From Candidatus Liberibacter americanus str. Sao Paulo (GTDB lineage: Bacteria > Pseudomonadota > Alphaproteobacteria > Rhizobiales > Rhizobiaceae), in contig NC_022793.1 in assembly GCF_000496595.1 (NCBI RefSeq), positions 1,131,202 through 1,195,201 of the forward strand: a stretch of 64,000 nucleotides of DNA, given 5' to 3'. The translations under genes and the position numbers were made by a program. The notes beneath the pieces are model-generated. The model did no database searches. It was not told the origin of the DNA and saw only the letters and a list, made by a program, of their open reading frames with translations. Of the stretch, positions 1 through 10,237 are shown piece by piece (positions within the stretch are counted from its first letter, which is position 1; every line of letters starts with the position of its first letter).

Positions 1-769
1 CATAAATCTGACCTATATTAAAATATCATTCTTATGAATGAAAATAATGCTTGCGTGTCATATAAAAATTGAAAAGTACACAAGTGCATTAGATAATATA
101 AACAACTAAAATTAAAATAAATATAAGATATCTCTATTTTATAAAATAGTTATTTTTTTGAAACTAATATCCTTTTGTTGATAATATTCATATTAATATC
201 AAAGATAATTTAAAAAGCATACATCAATCTATAATAAAAATATATAATAAAAACATAATTACAAAAATTACATATGTCTTATTTCTTTGCAATATCCAGA
301 AAATCCATAGATATGTTCTCAATTATTTTAATGATTAAATGTATTGTTTAAACAAGAATACAAATATATATAAAACCTATTTTCATCTAAAAACTGGCTG
401 CATCTTACTGATCGTAAATTAAAATATTGTTAATATAATTGCACATATTTATAATATAATTAAATATAATTGCACATATTTATAATATAATTAAATATAA
501 TTGCACATATTTATCATATAATGTTGATATATTTTTATTATATTACAAAATACTGGGTATTTCCTTGCACAAAAAAATTAACTAAAATTAATATAGCTTC
601 GGTAAGTAATGCAAATGTAAGTTGATATAGTAATATTTATTTTATTTTTAAAAAATTAAATTTATCAATATTAGATTGAAAAAATTAGTTTAATCTGGGC
701 AATATAAATCCAATTTATAAATGTTTTTAGCCACAGCTTTAACTAGATCAACATATCAAAGGTCTTTTT
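1..769. other. AT-rich intergenic region upstream of cysS
   Basis: No open reading frame of convincing composition is visible on either strand. The stretch is almost pure A+T with many in-frame stops. It contains a 31-bp tandem repeat, described separately. The left end is cut by the window, so it may be the tail of a longer noncoding region. A weak purine-rich ribosome site lies just before the cysS ATG at 770. Confidence 0.6.
431..525. repeat. 31-bp tandem repeat, three copies
   Basis: The core GCACATATTT recurs at 441, 472 and 503, exactly 31 bases apart. It is flanked by near-identical AT-rich sequence. The third copy diverges at its end (TTATCATATA instead of TTATAATATA). There is no spacer diversity and the unit repeats head to tail, so this is a minisatellite rather than a CRISPR. 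Copy number may vary between strains. Confidence 0.85.
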
Positions 770-2152
770 ATGAAAAATAAGCTTAAGATATACAATACCC
801 TCGAACGAAAAACAACTGAATTCCAAGCAATAGATACGTGTAACGTGAGAATGTATGTTTGTGGCCCCACTGTTTATGATTTTGCACATATTGGCAATGC
901 TAGACCTATGATAATATTTGATATATTATATCGCCTTTTGCGACATATATATGGTAATAAGTGTGTAACTTATGTCCGTAATATCACTGATATAGATGAT
1001 AAAATCATTAACCGTGCACGTATAGATTATCCATACATGCCAATAAACGAAGCAATAAATGAAATAACAAATAAGTACACACAACAATTTATCCATGATA
1101 TAACAAAATTAGGCTGTCTTCTTCCTACTCATCAACCAAAAGCTACAGAACATATTTCTCAAATGATAGATTTGATCAAAAAGATCATGAGTAATGGCCA
1201 TGCTTATGAAGCTAATGGAGAAGTTTTATTCGATATAAGTTCTATAAAAAATTATGGATTGCTATCTAATCGTAATATCTATGAACAAAAGATCGGAATA
1301 CGTATTCCTGAAAAAAGCCATAAAAAAAATCCTGCCGATTTTGTGCTATGGAAAAAATCATCTGACAAAGATCTGGGATGGGAATCTCCTTGGGGAAGAG
1401 GTCGTCCTGGATGGCATATAGAGTGTTCTAGCATGTCTTATCACTATCTTGGAAAAGTTTTTGATATTCATGGAGGAGGAATTGATTTAATTTTTCCACA
1501 TCATGAAAACGAAATTGCACAATCATGCTGCGCTAATAACACAGATAATATAGCTAACTTTTGGATTCATAATGGATTTTTAAACCTTGAAAGTAATAAA
1601 ATGTCAAAATCTACAGGGAATTTTATTACTATTAATGAACTTTTAGAAACAAAAAAATTTGGAGGAAAATCTTGGTCAGCTCCGGTAATACGTCTTGCAA
1701 TGCTAATGACTCACTATCGAGAACCAATAGATTTTACTATACAACGTTTAAAAGACGCAGAAAAATTGATATCTAAATGGCCAAGTGATGAAGTATATAG
1801 CGATGTTCATCATAGTCCTGTGATTTCTGCACTATGCAATGATCTAAATACTGTATCTGCAGTACAAGCCCTGCATAAATTAGCTCGCGATTGCGTTAAA
1901 AATCACGATTTAATTCCTATATTTAATACTAGTGCGGAAATTTTAGGAATAAAAGTCAATAGATCTATTATAAATGAAAAGCTGTCAATTGATATTGAAA
2001 AATTGATTCAAGATAGAATCAATTTTTTAGAAACAAAAAACTTCAATGCAGCAGATAGTATTAGAGAACAAATTGAAAGAAATGGGATCATGTTAGAAGA
2101 TCACAAAGATCCAAAGAATGGCAAAAAATTTAGTACATGGAAATACAAATAA
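770..2152 (+). CDS. cysS: cysteinyl-tRNA synthetase
   Basis: Class I aminoacyl-tRNA synthetase that charges tRNA-Cys with cysteine in the cytoplasm. The 460-residue length is normal for the family. The HIGH signature reads HIGN at residues 40-43. The zinc-binding cysteines are at 31 (CGPTVYD) and 219 (WHIECSSM), followed by the histidine-rich GGGIDLIFPHHENE segment. KMSKS is at 277-281, and the C-terminal anticodon-binding part follows. The ATG start is preceded by an AAAGG-like ribosome site. The gene stands alone, with an AT-rich stretch upstream and 138 bases before the next gene. All key residues are present, so it should be functional. Confidence 0.97.
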   Translation: MKNKLKIYNTLERKTTEFQAIDTCNVRMYVCGPTVYDFAHIGNARPMIIFDILYRLLRHIYGNKCVTYVRNITDIDDKIINRARIDYPYMPINEAINEITNKYTQQFIHDITKLGCLLPTHQPKATEHISQMIDLIKKIMSNGHAYEANGEVLFDISSIKNYGLLSNRNIYEQKIGIRIPEKSHKKNPADFVLWKKSSDKDLGWESPWGRGRPGWHIECSSMSYHYLGKVFDIHGGGIDLIFPHHENEIAQSCCANNTDNIANFWIHNGFLNLESNKMSKSTGNFITINELLETKKFGGKSWSAPVIRLAMLMTHYREPIDFTIQRLKDAEKLISKWPSDEVYSDVHHSPVISALCNDLNTVSAVQALHKLARDCVKNHDLIPIFNTSAEILGIKVNRSIINEKLSIDIEKLIQDRINFLETKNFNAADSIREQIERNGIMLEDHKDPKNGKKFSTWKYK

Positions 2153-2290
2153 TAACTTTTATATAAAAAAATAATAAAAATATAGCAAAATTACTAATAA
2201 ACCTTTTCAAAAGGATTATTATTACTATTATACACAATGTATTTTTTCTTAAATGTTTTATGAATGTTATATAAAGTGTAGGATGAGATT

Positions 2291-3226
2291 GTGAATAGTA
2301 AAAATAATTCAACAAAAAGATATAATTATGAAAGCTCTTTAGGCGTTTGTCTTGTGTTTTTTGCATATTCTATGTGGGGACTCACCCCCCTTTATACACA
2401 GTTCTTGGAACATGTACCTTATTTTGAAGTCATAATTCATCGTGTTTTATGGTCGCTGCCTGGTGTATTTTTGGCATTTAGATGTTTTTCTGGAGATATG
2501 GCTTCATTAAAATATACTGTAAAAAATACTAAAGTATTGTTGATGTTGATATTAAGTGCAACATTACTCGCATGCCATTGGGGAGTATTTATATATGCAC
2601 TATTAGCAGGAAGGGGATTTGAAACTTCTCTTAGTTTTTTTATCACTCCTATTATTTCTATTGCTTTAGGAACTTTGTTTCTAAAAGAAAAAATGAGCAA
2701 AATGCAGGTTGCTGCAACAATTATTACAGTTACTGCTCTACTAATAATGACATTTTACAAAGGATTACCTTTTTTATCATTGAGTATAGCAATTACATGG
2801 AGCTCTTACTGCTTTACTAGGAAAACAATTGCAGCTAAATCCATCGACGGTTTTCTTTTGGAAATGTTCTTTCTATCTATTCCATCTATAATTATCGCTG
2901 TTTGGTTATATAATAAAGGTGAAAGTCATTTTTTAAATGGTTTTTCTGATACAATGCTATTGGTAGGATATGGAATTATTAATTCTATTGTATTTTGTGT
3001 ATTTTCATATGCTATTAAAATCACTAAATTATCCACCGTTGGAATCATGGAATATCTTGCTCCAATCGTAATGATGATAAACACCATATTCGTACTAAAA
3101 CAACCTATTAGTAAAATAGATATAATTGTATTCATTCTAATATTTGTTTCTTTGCTCATATACATATTGCCTGTAGTTTTAACGAATAAAGAAACAGTAA
3201 TTAAATCTAAAAATAATAAAAACTAA
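2291..3226 (+). CDS. rarD: RarD-type EamA/DMT superfamily permease
   Basis: Inner-membrane protein of the drug/metabolite transporter superfamily, RarD subgroup, whose substrate is generally unknown. The 311 residues form about ten hydrophobic segments in two EamA-like halves. The N-terminal YSMWGLTPLYTQFL and HRVLWSLP segments are typical of RarD. The predicted start is GTG at 2291, preceded by AGGATGAG at suitable distance; no in-frame ATG occurs before the first membrane segment. It lies between cysS and an ABC exporter on the same strand but with gaps over 130 bases, so an operon is doubtful. The family call is firm; the transported compound cannot be read from the sequence. Confidence 0.88.
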   Translation: MNSKNNSTKRYNYESSLGVCLVFFAYSMWGLTPLYTQFLEHVPYFEVIIHRVLWSLPGVFLAFRCFSGDMASLKYTVKNTKVLLMLILSATLLACHWGVFIYALLAGRGFETSLSFFITPIISIALGTLFLKEKMSKMQVAATIITVTALLIMTFYKGLPFLSLSIAITWSSYCFTRKTIAAKSIDGFLLEMFFLSIPSIIIAVWLYNKGESHFLNGFSDTMLLVGYGIINSIVFCVFSYAIKITKLSTVGIMEYLAPIVMMINTIFVLKQPISKIDIIVFILIFVSLLIYILPVVLTNKETVIKSKNNKN

Positions 3227-3397
3227 ATATAAATTGATTTAAGATATGTTTTTCAATTGATTTAAAGTATATTTTACAGAGATATGTATAATAATACTAA
3301 ATTTCATGTCTTTAATATAAGAAAATTTGTAGCGATATTGAAAGACAATATTTAAATCTATATTTGTTATATTGTTGAATAAATTATAAGTAAAGAA

Positions 3398-5203
3398 GTG
3401 GATCAAATGTCATCTTCATCTAACAATTCATTGAGTGTTCTAAAAAAAATTTGGCCATATATATGGCCAAAAGGCAGTTTGGATTTAAAAATACGCATAT
3501 TAGGATCAATATTTTTTCTTATTGCATCAAAGGTCATGTTACTTGGAGTTCCTTTTCTATTCAAGTGGATAACAGATGCTTTGAATGAACAAATTAATCA
3601 ACAAAACACAACATTTCATATAACAACTGGTGTTATTGTTTTAATATCTTCTTATGGTACAGCGCGTGTATTAAGCTTGATAATGAACCAATTGCGAGAC
3701 TGCTTATTTGCTAAAGCTGCTCAAGGAGCCACATGCAAGCTATACCATCAAGTAGTATCGCACATATATAGATTATCACAACGATTTCATGTTGATTATA
3801 AAGTTGGAAAACTATCAGCGGCAATAGGAAATGGCACCAAAGCTATTGAAACAATCTTACGAATAATGGTTGTTCATCTTATACCAACAGTTATTGAATT
3901 TTTTATTGCTATAGCATTTTTATGGTATAGTTATGGATATTTTTACGTCGCTGTAATCGCAATTACAGTTTTATTTTATACTACATTTACTGTAGTAACA
4001 AGCAATTGGCGCGTGAGACTTTTTCGACAAATGAATCAATTAGGAAATGAAACACACGCTAACGTCTTTGATTCTCTCATAAATTTTGAAACTATGCAAT
4101 ATTTTAATGCTGAAAAAGCAGAAATTAAAAGATTTGAAAAAGCTATCTCAAAATATGAAAAGGCAGCTATATCTATTTCAACTTCTTTAGGTTGGCTAAA
4201 TTTCGGACAAGGACTGATTCTTAGCATAGGGATAATAATAATAATGATTATGTCATCTCATGCTGTTAATATAGGTCAACAAAGCATTGGAGATTTTGTA
4301 TTTATAAATGCATTACTATCACAGCTTTCTATCCCATTAAATATTATTGGAACAATATATAGAGATACTAGGCAGAGCTTCATAGAAATAGAAGAACTAT
4401 TTAATATTCTCAGCGAAAAAATAGAAATAAAAAATATTACGAATGCTGATAATTTAAAAATAACAAAAGGCACAATAAATTTCGATAAAGTTTTCTTTTC
4501 CTATAACCTAGACAATCAAATTATTAAGGGTTTCTCTCTTGAGATCCCTGCTAGAAAAAAAACAGCATTGATTGGAAAATCAGGGGTCGGTAAATCCACT
4601 ATTTCAAAGCTTATTTATAGATTATACGATATACAAGATGGCTCTATTAGTATTGATGGACATGACATAAGGATGGTAACCAAAGAATCTTTAAGAGAAG
4701 CTATAGGAATAATTGCACAAGATACCGTTTTATTTAATGATACTTTGCGCTATAATATTCTTTATGGACGTCCTGATGCATCTGAAAAGGATTTAGAAGC
4801 CGCTGTAGAGGTTGCACATCTTAAATCTTTTATCATGTCTTTGCCAAATGGATATGATACTATGGTAGGAGAGCGAGGTCTAAAATTATCTGGAGGGGAA
4901 AAACAGCGTGTGTCTATAGCACGTGCTGTAATCAAAAATCCACCTATAATGATCTTTGATGAAGCCACATCATCTCTTGACACAATTACAGAAAGATCTA
5001 TCCAAAATGCTTTAGATTCGTTATCAACAAATCGTACTACTCTAATTATTGCTCATAGATTATCTACTATTGTAAATGCTGATGTAATAGTTGTTTTAAA
5101 TGAAGGTAAAATCGCAGAGCAAGGCAACCATAAACATTTAATGTCGTTAAATGGTATTTATTCTTCAATGTGGAAAAAGCAGCAAGAACATATGATTGAA
5201 TAA
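3398..5203 (+). CDS. Atm1-type ABC exporter, fused membrane and ATPase domains
   Basis: Half-transporter of the Atm1/HMT family, expected to work as a homodimer in the inner membrane. Relatives export glutathione-linked sulfur or metal conjugates and support Fe-S protein maturation or metal detoxification. The first 320 or so residues hold six membrane helices. The ATPase domain has Walker A (GKSGVGKST, near 393-401), the LSGGEKQR signature near 496, Walker B (IMIFDEATSSLD) near 518 and a conserved H-loop (IIAHRLST). The start may be GTG 3398 or, with a purine-rich AAAGAAG site, ATG 3407. The N-terminal PYIWPKGSLDLKIR is typical of bacterial Atm1. The substrate is inferred from the family only. 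Confidence 0.9.
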   Translation: MDQMSSSSNNSLSVLKKIWPYIWPKGSLDLKIRILGSIFFLIASKVMLLGVPFLFKWITDALNEQINQQNTTFHITTGVIVLISSYGTARVLSLIMNQLRDCLFAKAAQGATCKLYHQVVSHIYRLSQRFHVDYKVGKLSAAIGNGTKAIETILRIMVVHLIPTVIEFFIAIAFLWYSYGYFYVAVIAITVLFYTTFTVVTSNWRVRLFRQMNQLGNETHANVFDSLINFETMQYFNAEKAEIKRFEKAISKYEKAAISISTSLGWLNFGQGLILSIGIIIIMIMSSHAVNIGQQSIGDFVFINALLSQLSIPLNIIGTIYRDTRQSFIEIEELFNILSEKIEIKNITNADNLKITKGTINFDKVFFSYNLDNQIIKGFSLEIPARKKTALIGKSGVGKSTISKLIYRLYDIQDGSISIDGHDIRMVTKESLREAIGIIAQDTVLFNDTLRYNILYGRPDASEKDLEAAVEVAHLKSFIMSLPNGYDTMVGERGLKLSGGEKQRVSIARAVIKNPPIMIFDEATSSLDTITERSIQNALDSLSTNRTTLIIAHRLSTIVNADVIVVLNEGKIAEQGNHKHLMSLNGIYSSMWKKQQEHMIE

Positions 5204-5402
5204 AAAATCGAAATTATTTCATATCATTACGATATATCTTAATATAATAATATAAAATATACCAGTAACGTTAACTTTAATTTTTACATTTATAGTATAA
5301 TATATGTTAATCTTAATTATTTTAAAAATAGCAGATTTTAAGTAGTTATGGAAAGTATTAATCTAAAAAAGAACACTCTATTTTAAAGGAGAAATTCTGT
5401 TC

Positions 5403-6101
5403 ATGAATTTTATAAGAACGATACGCAAAATTTTATTTCCTATCCATTTTCATGGTTGGCCTTTTATAATATCTTTTCTTGCAATTGCAGTAATACTAGG
5501 AATGTGGAGTAATGTATTATTTTGGATAGGAATCATACTAACTGTTTGGTGCTCTTATTTTTTTCGAGATCCAGAGAGAGTAACACCGATTGATCCTAAT
5601 TTATTAATTAGTCCTGCTGATGGTCGTGTGTCCGCAATATGCGAAGTTACCCCACCTCCAGAATTAGAACTAGAAGATGATGTGATGTTTCGTGTTTCAA
5701 TATTCATGAATATTTTTGATTGTCATGTCAACCGCAGTCCTATTAGCGGTGAGATTATAAGTGGCATACATCGTAACGGACAATTTATGAATGCTGAATT
5801 AGATAAAGCGAGCGAAACAAATGAGAGATATAGTTTAGTAATTGAGACGATTCATGGTAAAATTGGCGTTGTACAAATCGCTGGTTTTATTGCACGTAGA
5901 ATAGTTTGCTGGGTCAAACCAAATATGAAAATCGAAACAGGAACGAGATTTGGGTTAATAAGATTTGGTTCACGAGTAGATCTTTTCGTTCCTAAAATTG
6001 CTAATATACGTGTTGCAATTGATCAAAAAACAGTGGCAGGAGAAACAATTATAGCTGAATTCAATTCAAATAAACCACCTTTATTAGTACTCCGCGGATA
6101 A
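5403..6101 (+). CDS. psd: phosphatidylserine decarboxylase proenzyme
   Basis: Makes phosphatidylethanolamine from phosphatidylserine at the inner membrane. The 232-residue size fits the short form common in alphaproteobacteria. The N-terminus has two hydrophobic segments. The self-cleavage site is visible as FGSRVDLF: cleavage between Gly189 and Ser190 would give the beta chain and the pyruvoyl-bearing alpha chain. The SPADGRV motif near residue 75 and FMNIFDCHVNRSP near 100 are family hallmarks. AAAGGAGAAATT precedes the ATG. It is followed after 36 bases by pssA, whose product makes its substrate, so the two are very likely co-transcribed. Confidence 0.96.
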   Translation: MNFIRTIRKILFPIHFHGWPFIISFLAIAVILGMWSNVLFWIGIILTVWCSYFFRDPERVTPIDPNLLISPADGRVSAICEVTPPPELELEDDVMFRVSIFMNIFDCHVNRSPISGEIISGIHRNGQFMNAELDKASETNERYSLVIETIHGKIGVVQIAGFIARRIVCWVKPNMKIETGTRFGLIRFGSRVDLFVPKIANIRVAIDQKTVAGETIIAEFNSNKPPLLVLRG

Positions 6102-6137
6102 TTATCTAATATTTTTTATAGGATAAGGAATTTTATA

Positions 6138-6986
6138 GTGGAAGAAAAAAAACCTGATATCAATGCAAATGATTTTATCACTAAACATAGTCAAGAAATA
6201 AAAGGAGACACCCAAGAAAAGGATATTATGCCTCTTAAGCTTGTTTTTCCTAATTTAGTAACGATTCTCGCTATATGTTCGGGGTTTAGTGGTATTGGCT
6301 CAGCATTGGAAGGTAAATACGAAAAAGCTGTATTTATGATACTAATAGCAGCTTTTCTTGATGGGATAGATGGGCGTATAGCTCGTTTCATGAAAGCAAC
6401 TTCAAAGTTTGGAGAACAGTTAGATTCGATAGCAGATGTTATTAATTTTGGCATCGCCCCTGCATTGGTCTTATATATCTCCCTACTATCAAAGGCTAAT
6501 ACATTTGGATGGAGTATAGCTTTAATGTATACTATCGCAACAAGTTTGCGTCTGGCAAGGTTTAACATTATGAATGAATCAAGCCATAAAGAACCTTGGG
6601 AAAAAGAGTATTTTATTGGCGTCCCAGCTCCACTTGGAGCAATACTATTAATGTTACCTCTATATATAACTTTTTTGGGAATTAATATAGTAGGAATATA
6701 CATCTATTTATCAACAATTTACGCAATGATAATCAGCTTTTTATTATGTTCTAAGTTACCAATATGGTCTTTTAAAGAAATCCAAGGAACTATTCGTAAA
6801 GATTTGGTGTTACCAATTATTCTATGTGTAACACCTTATATAGCATTTATGATACATTTTTTATGGGAAGTTATAATAATTAGTGTATTAAGTTATATAA
6901 TATTAATCCCGGTATCATACTACTCATGTCATAAAAAATATCATAAATTAAATAAAAAAATAACGTTTAGAAATACAATATTTTAG
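6138..6986 (+). CDS. pssA: CDP-diacylglycerol-serine O-phosphatidyltransferase
   Basis: Integral membrane enzyme that makes phosphatidylserine from CDP-diacylglycerol and serine, feeding Psd encoded just upstream. The CDP-alcohol phosphatidyltransferase signature is complete: D78 G79, A82 R83, G92, D96 and D100. About seven hydrophobic segments follow a 30-residue hydrophilic N-terminal extension. The start is GTG 6138, with AAGGA about nine bases upstream. An ATG lies at residue 31 (MPLKLVFPN), but the upstream ribosome site favours the GTG. Length 282 is normal for rhizobial PssA. Confidence 0.95.
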   Translation: MEEKKPDINANDFITKHSQEIKGDTQEKDIMPLKLVFPNLVTILAICSGFSGIGSALEGKYEKAVFMILIAAFLDGIDGRIARFMKATSKFGEQLDSIADVINFGIAPALVLYISLLSKANTFGWSIALMYTIATSLRLARFNIMNESSHKEPWEKEYFIGVPAPLGAILLMLPLYITFLGINIVGIYIYLSTIYAMIISFLLCSKLPIWSFKEIQGTIRKDLVLPIILCVTPYIAFMIHFLWEVIIISVLSYIILIPVSYYSCHKKYHKLNKKITFRNTIF

Positions 6987-7220
6987 ATAAAATATACCAA
7001 AATAAAATTAAAATATATATTATACAATCTATAAATGTTATTTTTTGTCGGTACTTTATTTTTTGTCATTATAATTTTTTAAAAAACTTCATTAATGCAA
7101 AATAAATATTTGATGTCTTTGATAAATAACTTATATAAAAATATATTATTGAAATTTATTATATATCATATCAATATTCATATAAATTAGATTAAATTGG
7201 CTAATTGAAATAAATAATAT

Positions 7221-8012
7221 TCAAGAAATAACGTTATTCTGTGACCTATGATAAAACATTTTAGCTGTAAGCGGAAGATTTAAGTGAGGATTATCTTTAA
7301 TAGTCTCTAACAAGAGTATTTCACTCTCATGTTCCATCTTTATCTGGAATTCTTCGAAGAATTTTTTCCTGGGCATATCAGGTGGAATTGGATTTAAAAC
7401 TCGTACTTTAAAATATCCTGGATAACGTACAAATCGCCCTTTTGGCCAAAACAAGCCAGCATGAACAACAATTGGTATTACTGGCACTTTAAGAGAATCA
7501 TATATATGCGATATGCCTTTTTTATATATAGCCTTTTCACCCGGAAGAAGACGTGTCCCCTCAGGATATATTATTAACTGGCGATTATTATCCACTGCTT
7601 GTCTAGAACGATCTATGATATTTTTCATATCAAGCCTCTTTGAACTGCGATCAACTCCAATCATACCCTGTTTTAAACAATAAAATCCTATTATTGGTAT
7701 GAAAAAAACAGTATGTTTTAATATAAATATAGGATCTTCTACACAAGTTAAAAAATAAAAAGTATCCCAAGATGATTGATGTTTAATAGCTATAATACAG
7801 CCCGTTTTAGGAATATTATCTAATCCTTCAATTACAACATTAGTTTTTGTAACATATTTTAACAATAATTGATTTATCTTTGCCCATATTTTAGCAATAT
7901 GCGCACATTTTTTTCTTGTGATGAATAAATGAGATATACTTAAGACTATTAGCGTAAAAAAAGTATTGATGATAAATAAAATATTAAAAATCAAAGATCT
8001 AATAAAAATCAT
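7221..8012 (-). CDS. plsC: 1-acyl-sn-glycerol-3-phosphate acyltransferase
   Basis: Acylates lysophosphatidic acid to phosphatidic acid, the precursor for the PssA and PgsA branches also in this window. It has an N-terminal membrane anchor, the HX4D catalytic motif (KHQSSWDTF, about residue 75) and the acceptor-binding motif YPEGTR near 150. The IPIVVHAGLFWPKGRF segment is also typical. Length 263 is usual. It follows the DUF218 gene on the same strand with 34 bases between them, and that pair is common in Rhizobiales. The gene converges on pssA across an AT-rich gap that lacks a strong hairpin. Confidence 0.94.
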   Translation of the reverse strand: MIFIRSLIFNILFIINTFFTLIVLSISHLFITRKKCAHIAKIWAKINQLLLKYVTKTNVVIEGLDNIPKTGCIIAIKHQSSWDTFYFLTCVEDPIFILKHTVFFIPIIGFYCLKQGMIGVDRSSKRLDMKNIIDRSRQAVDNNRQLIIYPEGTRLLPGEKAIYKKGISHIYDSLKVPVIPIVVHAGLFWPKGRFVRYPGYFKVRVLNPIPPDMPRKKFFEEFQIKMEHESEILLLETIKDNPHLNLPLTAKMFYHRSQNNVIS

Positions 8013-8046
8013 ATTTTATCCTATTATTTCATAGTAATAATCTAAG

Positions 8047-8628
8047 TTAAATTATAAAATTATGCAAAAAATTATGTGAAAGCAATAATATCATTTTTAA
8101 ATATTCTATAAATAATTTTTTTATCATCTTTATATCTAACATAAAAATATTTGTTTTGAAATTATAACTAGTAATTGAATATGGAATAAAGTTTATAGTA
8201 AAATCAATTTTGCGTAATTCAAAAAGTATTCTAGGCATATGATAACTGCTTGTTACTACAATAATATCACGATATCTATTTTTTTTTATCCAGTTATATG
8301 CCTCTCTAGCATTACCAGCAGTATCTAGAGCTTCATATCCTATATCTACACAACACATTGCTAAATCTGATTTTATAGGGATCTTTTGATATAATACCTC
8401 CTTATTAACAGAACGATGCACCCCTGATATAAGCAATCTTTGTCCTATTTTTTGCTCTAATAATTCAAATGCTTTCTCTATCCTACTTCTTTCTCCAGTC
8501 AATACTATAATAGCTTGTGCAGATATATTTTCCAATGGTTTGATATTATCAATATATCTTATAAATGAGATAAACCCTCCTATTATCAAAACAAAAAATA
8601 TGGATATAGTATAAATAAGATAACGCAA
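8047..8628 (-). CDS. DUF218 (YdcF/SanA-like) membrane-anchored protein
   Basis: Has one N-terminal hydrophobic helix (residues 3-25) followed by a DUF218 domain. Visible family segments are AIIVLTGERSRIEKAFELL, RLLISGVH, the DTAGNAREAYNWI acidic patch and VVTSSYHMPRILFEL. Relatives are linked to cell-envelope functions, but no reaction is settled. At 193 residues it is slightly shorter than rhizobial relatives. It is upstream of plsC and probably in one transcript. In Rhizobiales as I remember them, ftsE-ftsX precede this pair; here the upstream 840 bases contain neither. Confidence 0.8.
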   Translation of the reverse strand: MRYLIYTISIFFVLIIGGFISFIRYIDNIKPLENISAQAIIVLTGERSRIEKAFELLEQKIGQRLLISGVHRSVNKEVLYQKIPIKSDLAMCCVDIGYEALDTAGNAREAYNWIKKNRYRDIIVVTSSYHMPRILFELRKIDFTINFIPYSITSYNFKTNIFMLDIKMIKKLFIEYLKMILLLSHNFLHNFII

Positions 8629-9466
8629 TTTCTACCTTTAGACATTTTGTATTAAAATTATATTTTAAAATATCGTTTAATATATAAATTATGTAATGTA
8701 TTTTAAAATCATAATTTTATCATAATAAAATTATTGAATAGGATGAAAATAGATATTATTTACATATGATAGCATTTTTCATAAGTTTAAATATAGCATT
8801 ATGTGATACCAAATAATTCTAATAAACCAAAATCATATCATATTTAATATAAAAAATACAATGTCCAAATAATAAATAAAATTAGTATATTAAAGCACAG
8901 CAAAATCTAATATCTGAAGATATGCATATAAAAATTTCTTAGATCAAATCACATAGAAGTAATAAAATAATATAAGATTATTATCAATTTTTTTCAAACT
9001 CAACATTTGCTTAGGGATAAATAAAAAGCATATTTCCAGCAATATATAACCAGCATACATCAATAAGTATTAAATAATGATATTCTTAAAAAGCCAAATA
9101 AAGAACAATTATAATAAAATCGACAGAAGACTATAAAGAGGCAAATTTGTTGCGCCCTACCATATATGAATAAAAGGATAAAGCAGTACCTGTTTGCCTT
9201 TGGCAATAATATAATAAAGAAATTTAATATTCAAATACTAATACGACGTCCTGTTAGAGCATTCCATATTATCAATAATAATTCTGATATACCATCTATA
9301 ACCAAATCATAAAAATATGAACTTTAAAATTTTCTAAATTAAATAATATCAACTCGAATTCAAAATAATCTGTTATAATTGATCTATAAACCATATAATA
9401 TAACCGATATTTTAAAGATTAATGCAGATATCAACATAAAAAATTGATTCAAAGGGATAATAAACT
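8629..9466. other. Long noncoding AT-rich region between the DUF218 gene and gloB
   Basis: No supported gene. On the minus strand one frame from 9311 down to 9000 lacks TAA and TAG but has TGA at 9231-9233, 9060-9062 and 9000-9002. Its translation is a low-complexity Leu/Ile/Phe/Cys-rich string I cannot assign, so at most it is a relic. The region separates divergent genes and should hold promoters for both, but no clear -35/-10 pair stands out. Confidence 0.5.
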
Positions 9467-10237
9467 GTGAAATATCTGGAAATAGCCACAAATCTTTATA
9501 AAGACAACTTTTGTATCATAGTTCATTATAATAAAAATAACTTAACAGCTGCTATAGATTCTCCTGATACTGATACAATATTGAAGATGCTAGATAAAAA
9601 AAAATGGAATTTAACACATATTTTCAATACACATCATCATTCGGATCACACAATAGCCAATTTAGAGTTAAAAAATATTTTTGATTGTATAGTATTTGGA
9701 CCACTAATTGAATTAGATAAAATCCCTGGTATTAATCACGGACTTATATGCGGAGAAATAATAACATTCGGAGAACATCCAGTGAGAATTATTGCTACTC
9801 CTGGACATACAAAAGGTCACATATGTTATCATTTTTTAGAAGATAATATTATTTTTGTAGGTGATACTTTATTTTCAATAGGATGCGGCAAAATCTATAA
9901 AAACAGTTATCATGAAATGTTTGAATCACTAAAAAAGATAAAATCATTGCCTGAAAAAACACAAATTTATTTCGGTCATGAATATACCTATAATAACGCT
10001 AGATTTGCATTATCTTTTGATTCAAATAACTTAGAACTACAAAAATATTTTGCTAGGATAGAATATTTATATAACACAAAAATATACACTAATCCCACTA
10101 TGCTATCTATTGAAAAAAAGACAAATCCTTTTTTAAGAACTGAAAATTTAATACTAAGAAAAAATATACAAATGGAAGATGCAAGCGAGATAGATTTTTT
10201 TACTGAACTTCGTAGACGCAAAGATTTATTCAAATAA
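9467..10237 (+). CDS. gloB: hydroxyacylglutathione hydrolase (glyoxalase II)
   Basis: Hydrolyses S-lactoylglutathione to lactate and glutathione, the last step of methylglyoxal detoxification. The metallo-beta-lactamase fold motif THHHSDH is at residues 55-61 (H56, H58, D60, H61 as metal ligands). It is followed by GHTKGH, GDTLFSIGCGKIY and FGHEYT. The C-terminal substrate-binding helical region, including NPFLR, is present. The 256-residue length is standard. The start is GTG 9467 with AAAGGG about ten bases upstream. No glyoxalase I gene is in the window. Confidence 0.95.
   Translation: MKYLEIATNLYKDNFCIIVHYNKNNLTAAIDSPDTDTILKMLDKKKWNLTHIFNTHHHSDHTIANLELKNIFDCIVFGPLIELDKIPGINHGLICGEIITFGEHPVRIIATPGHTKGHICYHFLEDNIIFVGDTLFSIGCGKIYKNSYHEMFESLKKIKSLPEKTQIYFGHEYTYNNARFALSFDSNNLELQKYFARIEYLYNTKIYTNPTMLSIEKKTNPFLRTENLILRKNIQMEDASEIDFFTELRRRKDLFK

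Noticed and set aside
431..525. CRISPR array
   Set aside because: Units are contiguous with no unique spacers and no cas gene is in the window.
9000..9311. Minus-strand frame with only TGA stops
   Set aside because: A recoded or relic gene was considered, but the product is low-complexity Leu/Ile/Phe/Cys and matches nothing I know; the neighbouring genes use TGA as a normal stop (for example ubiE).
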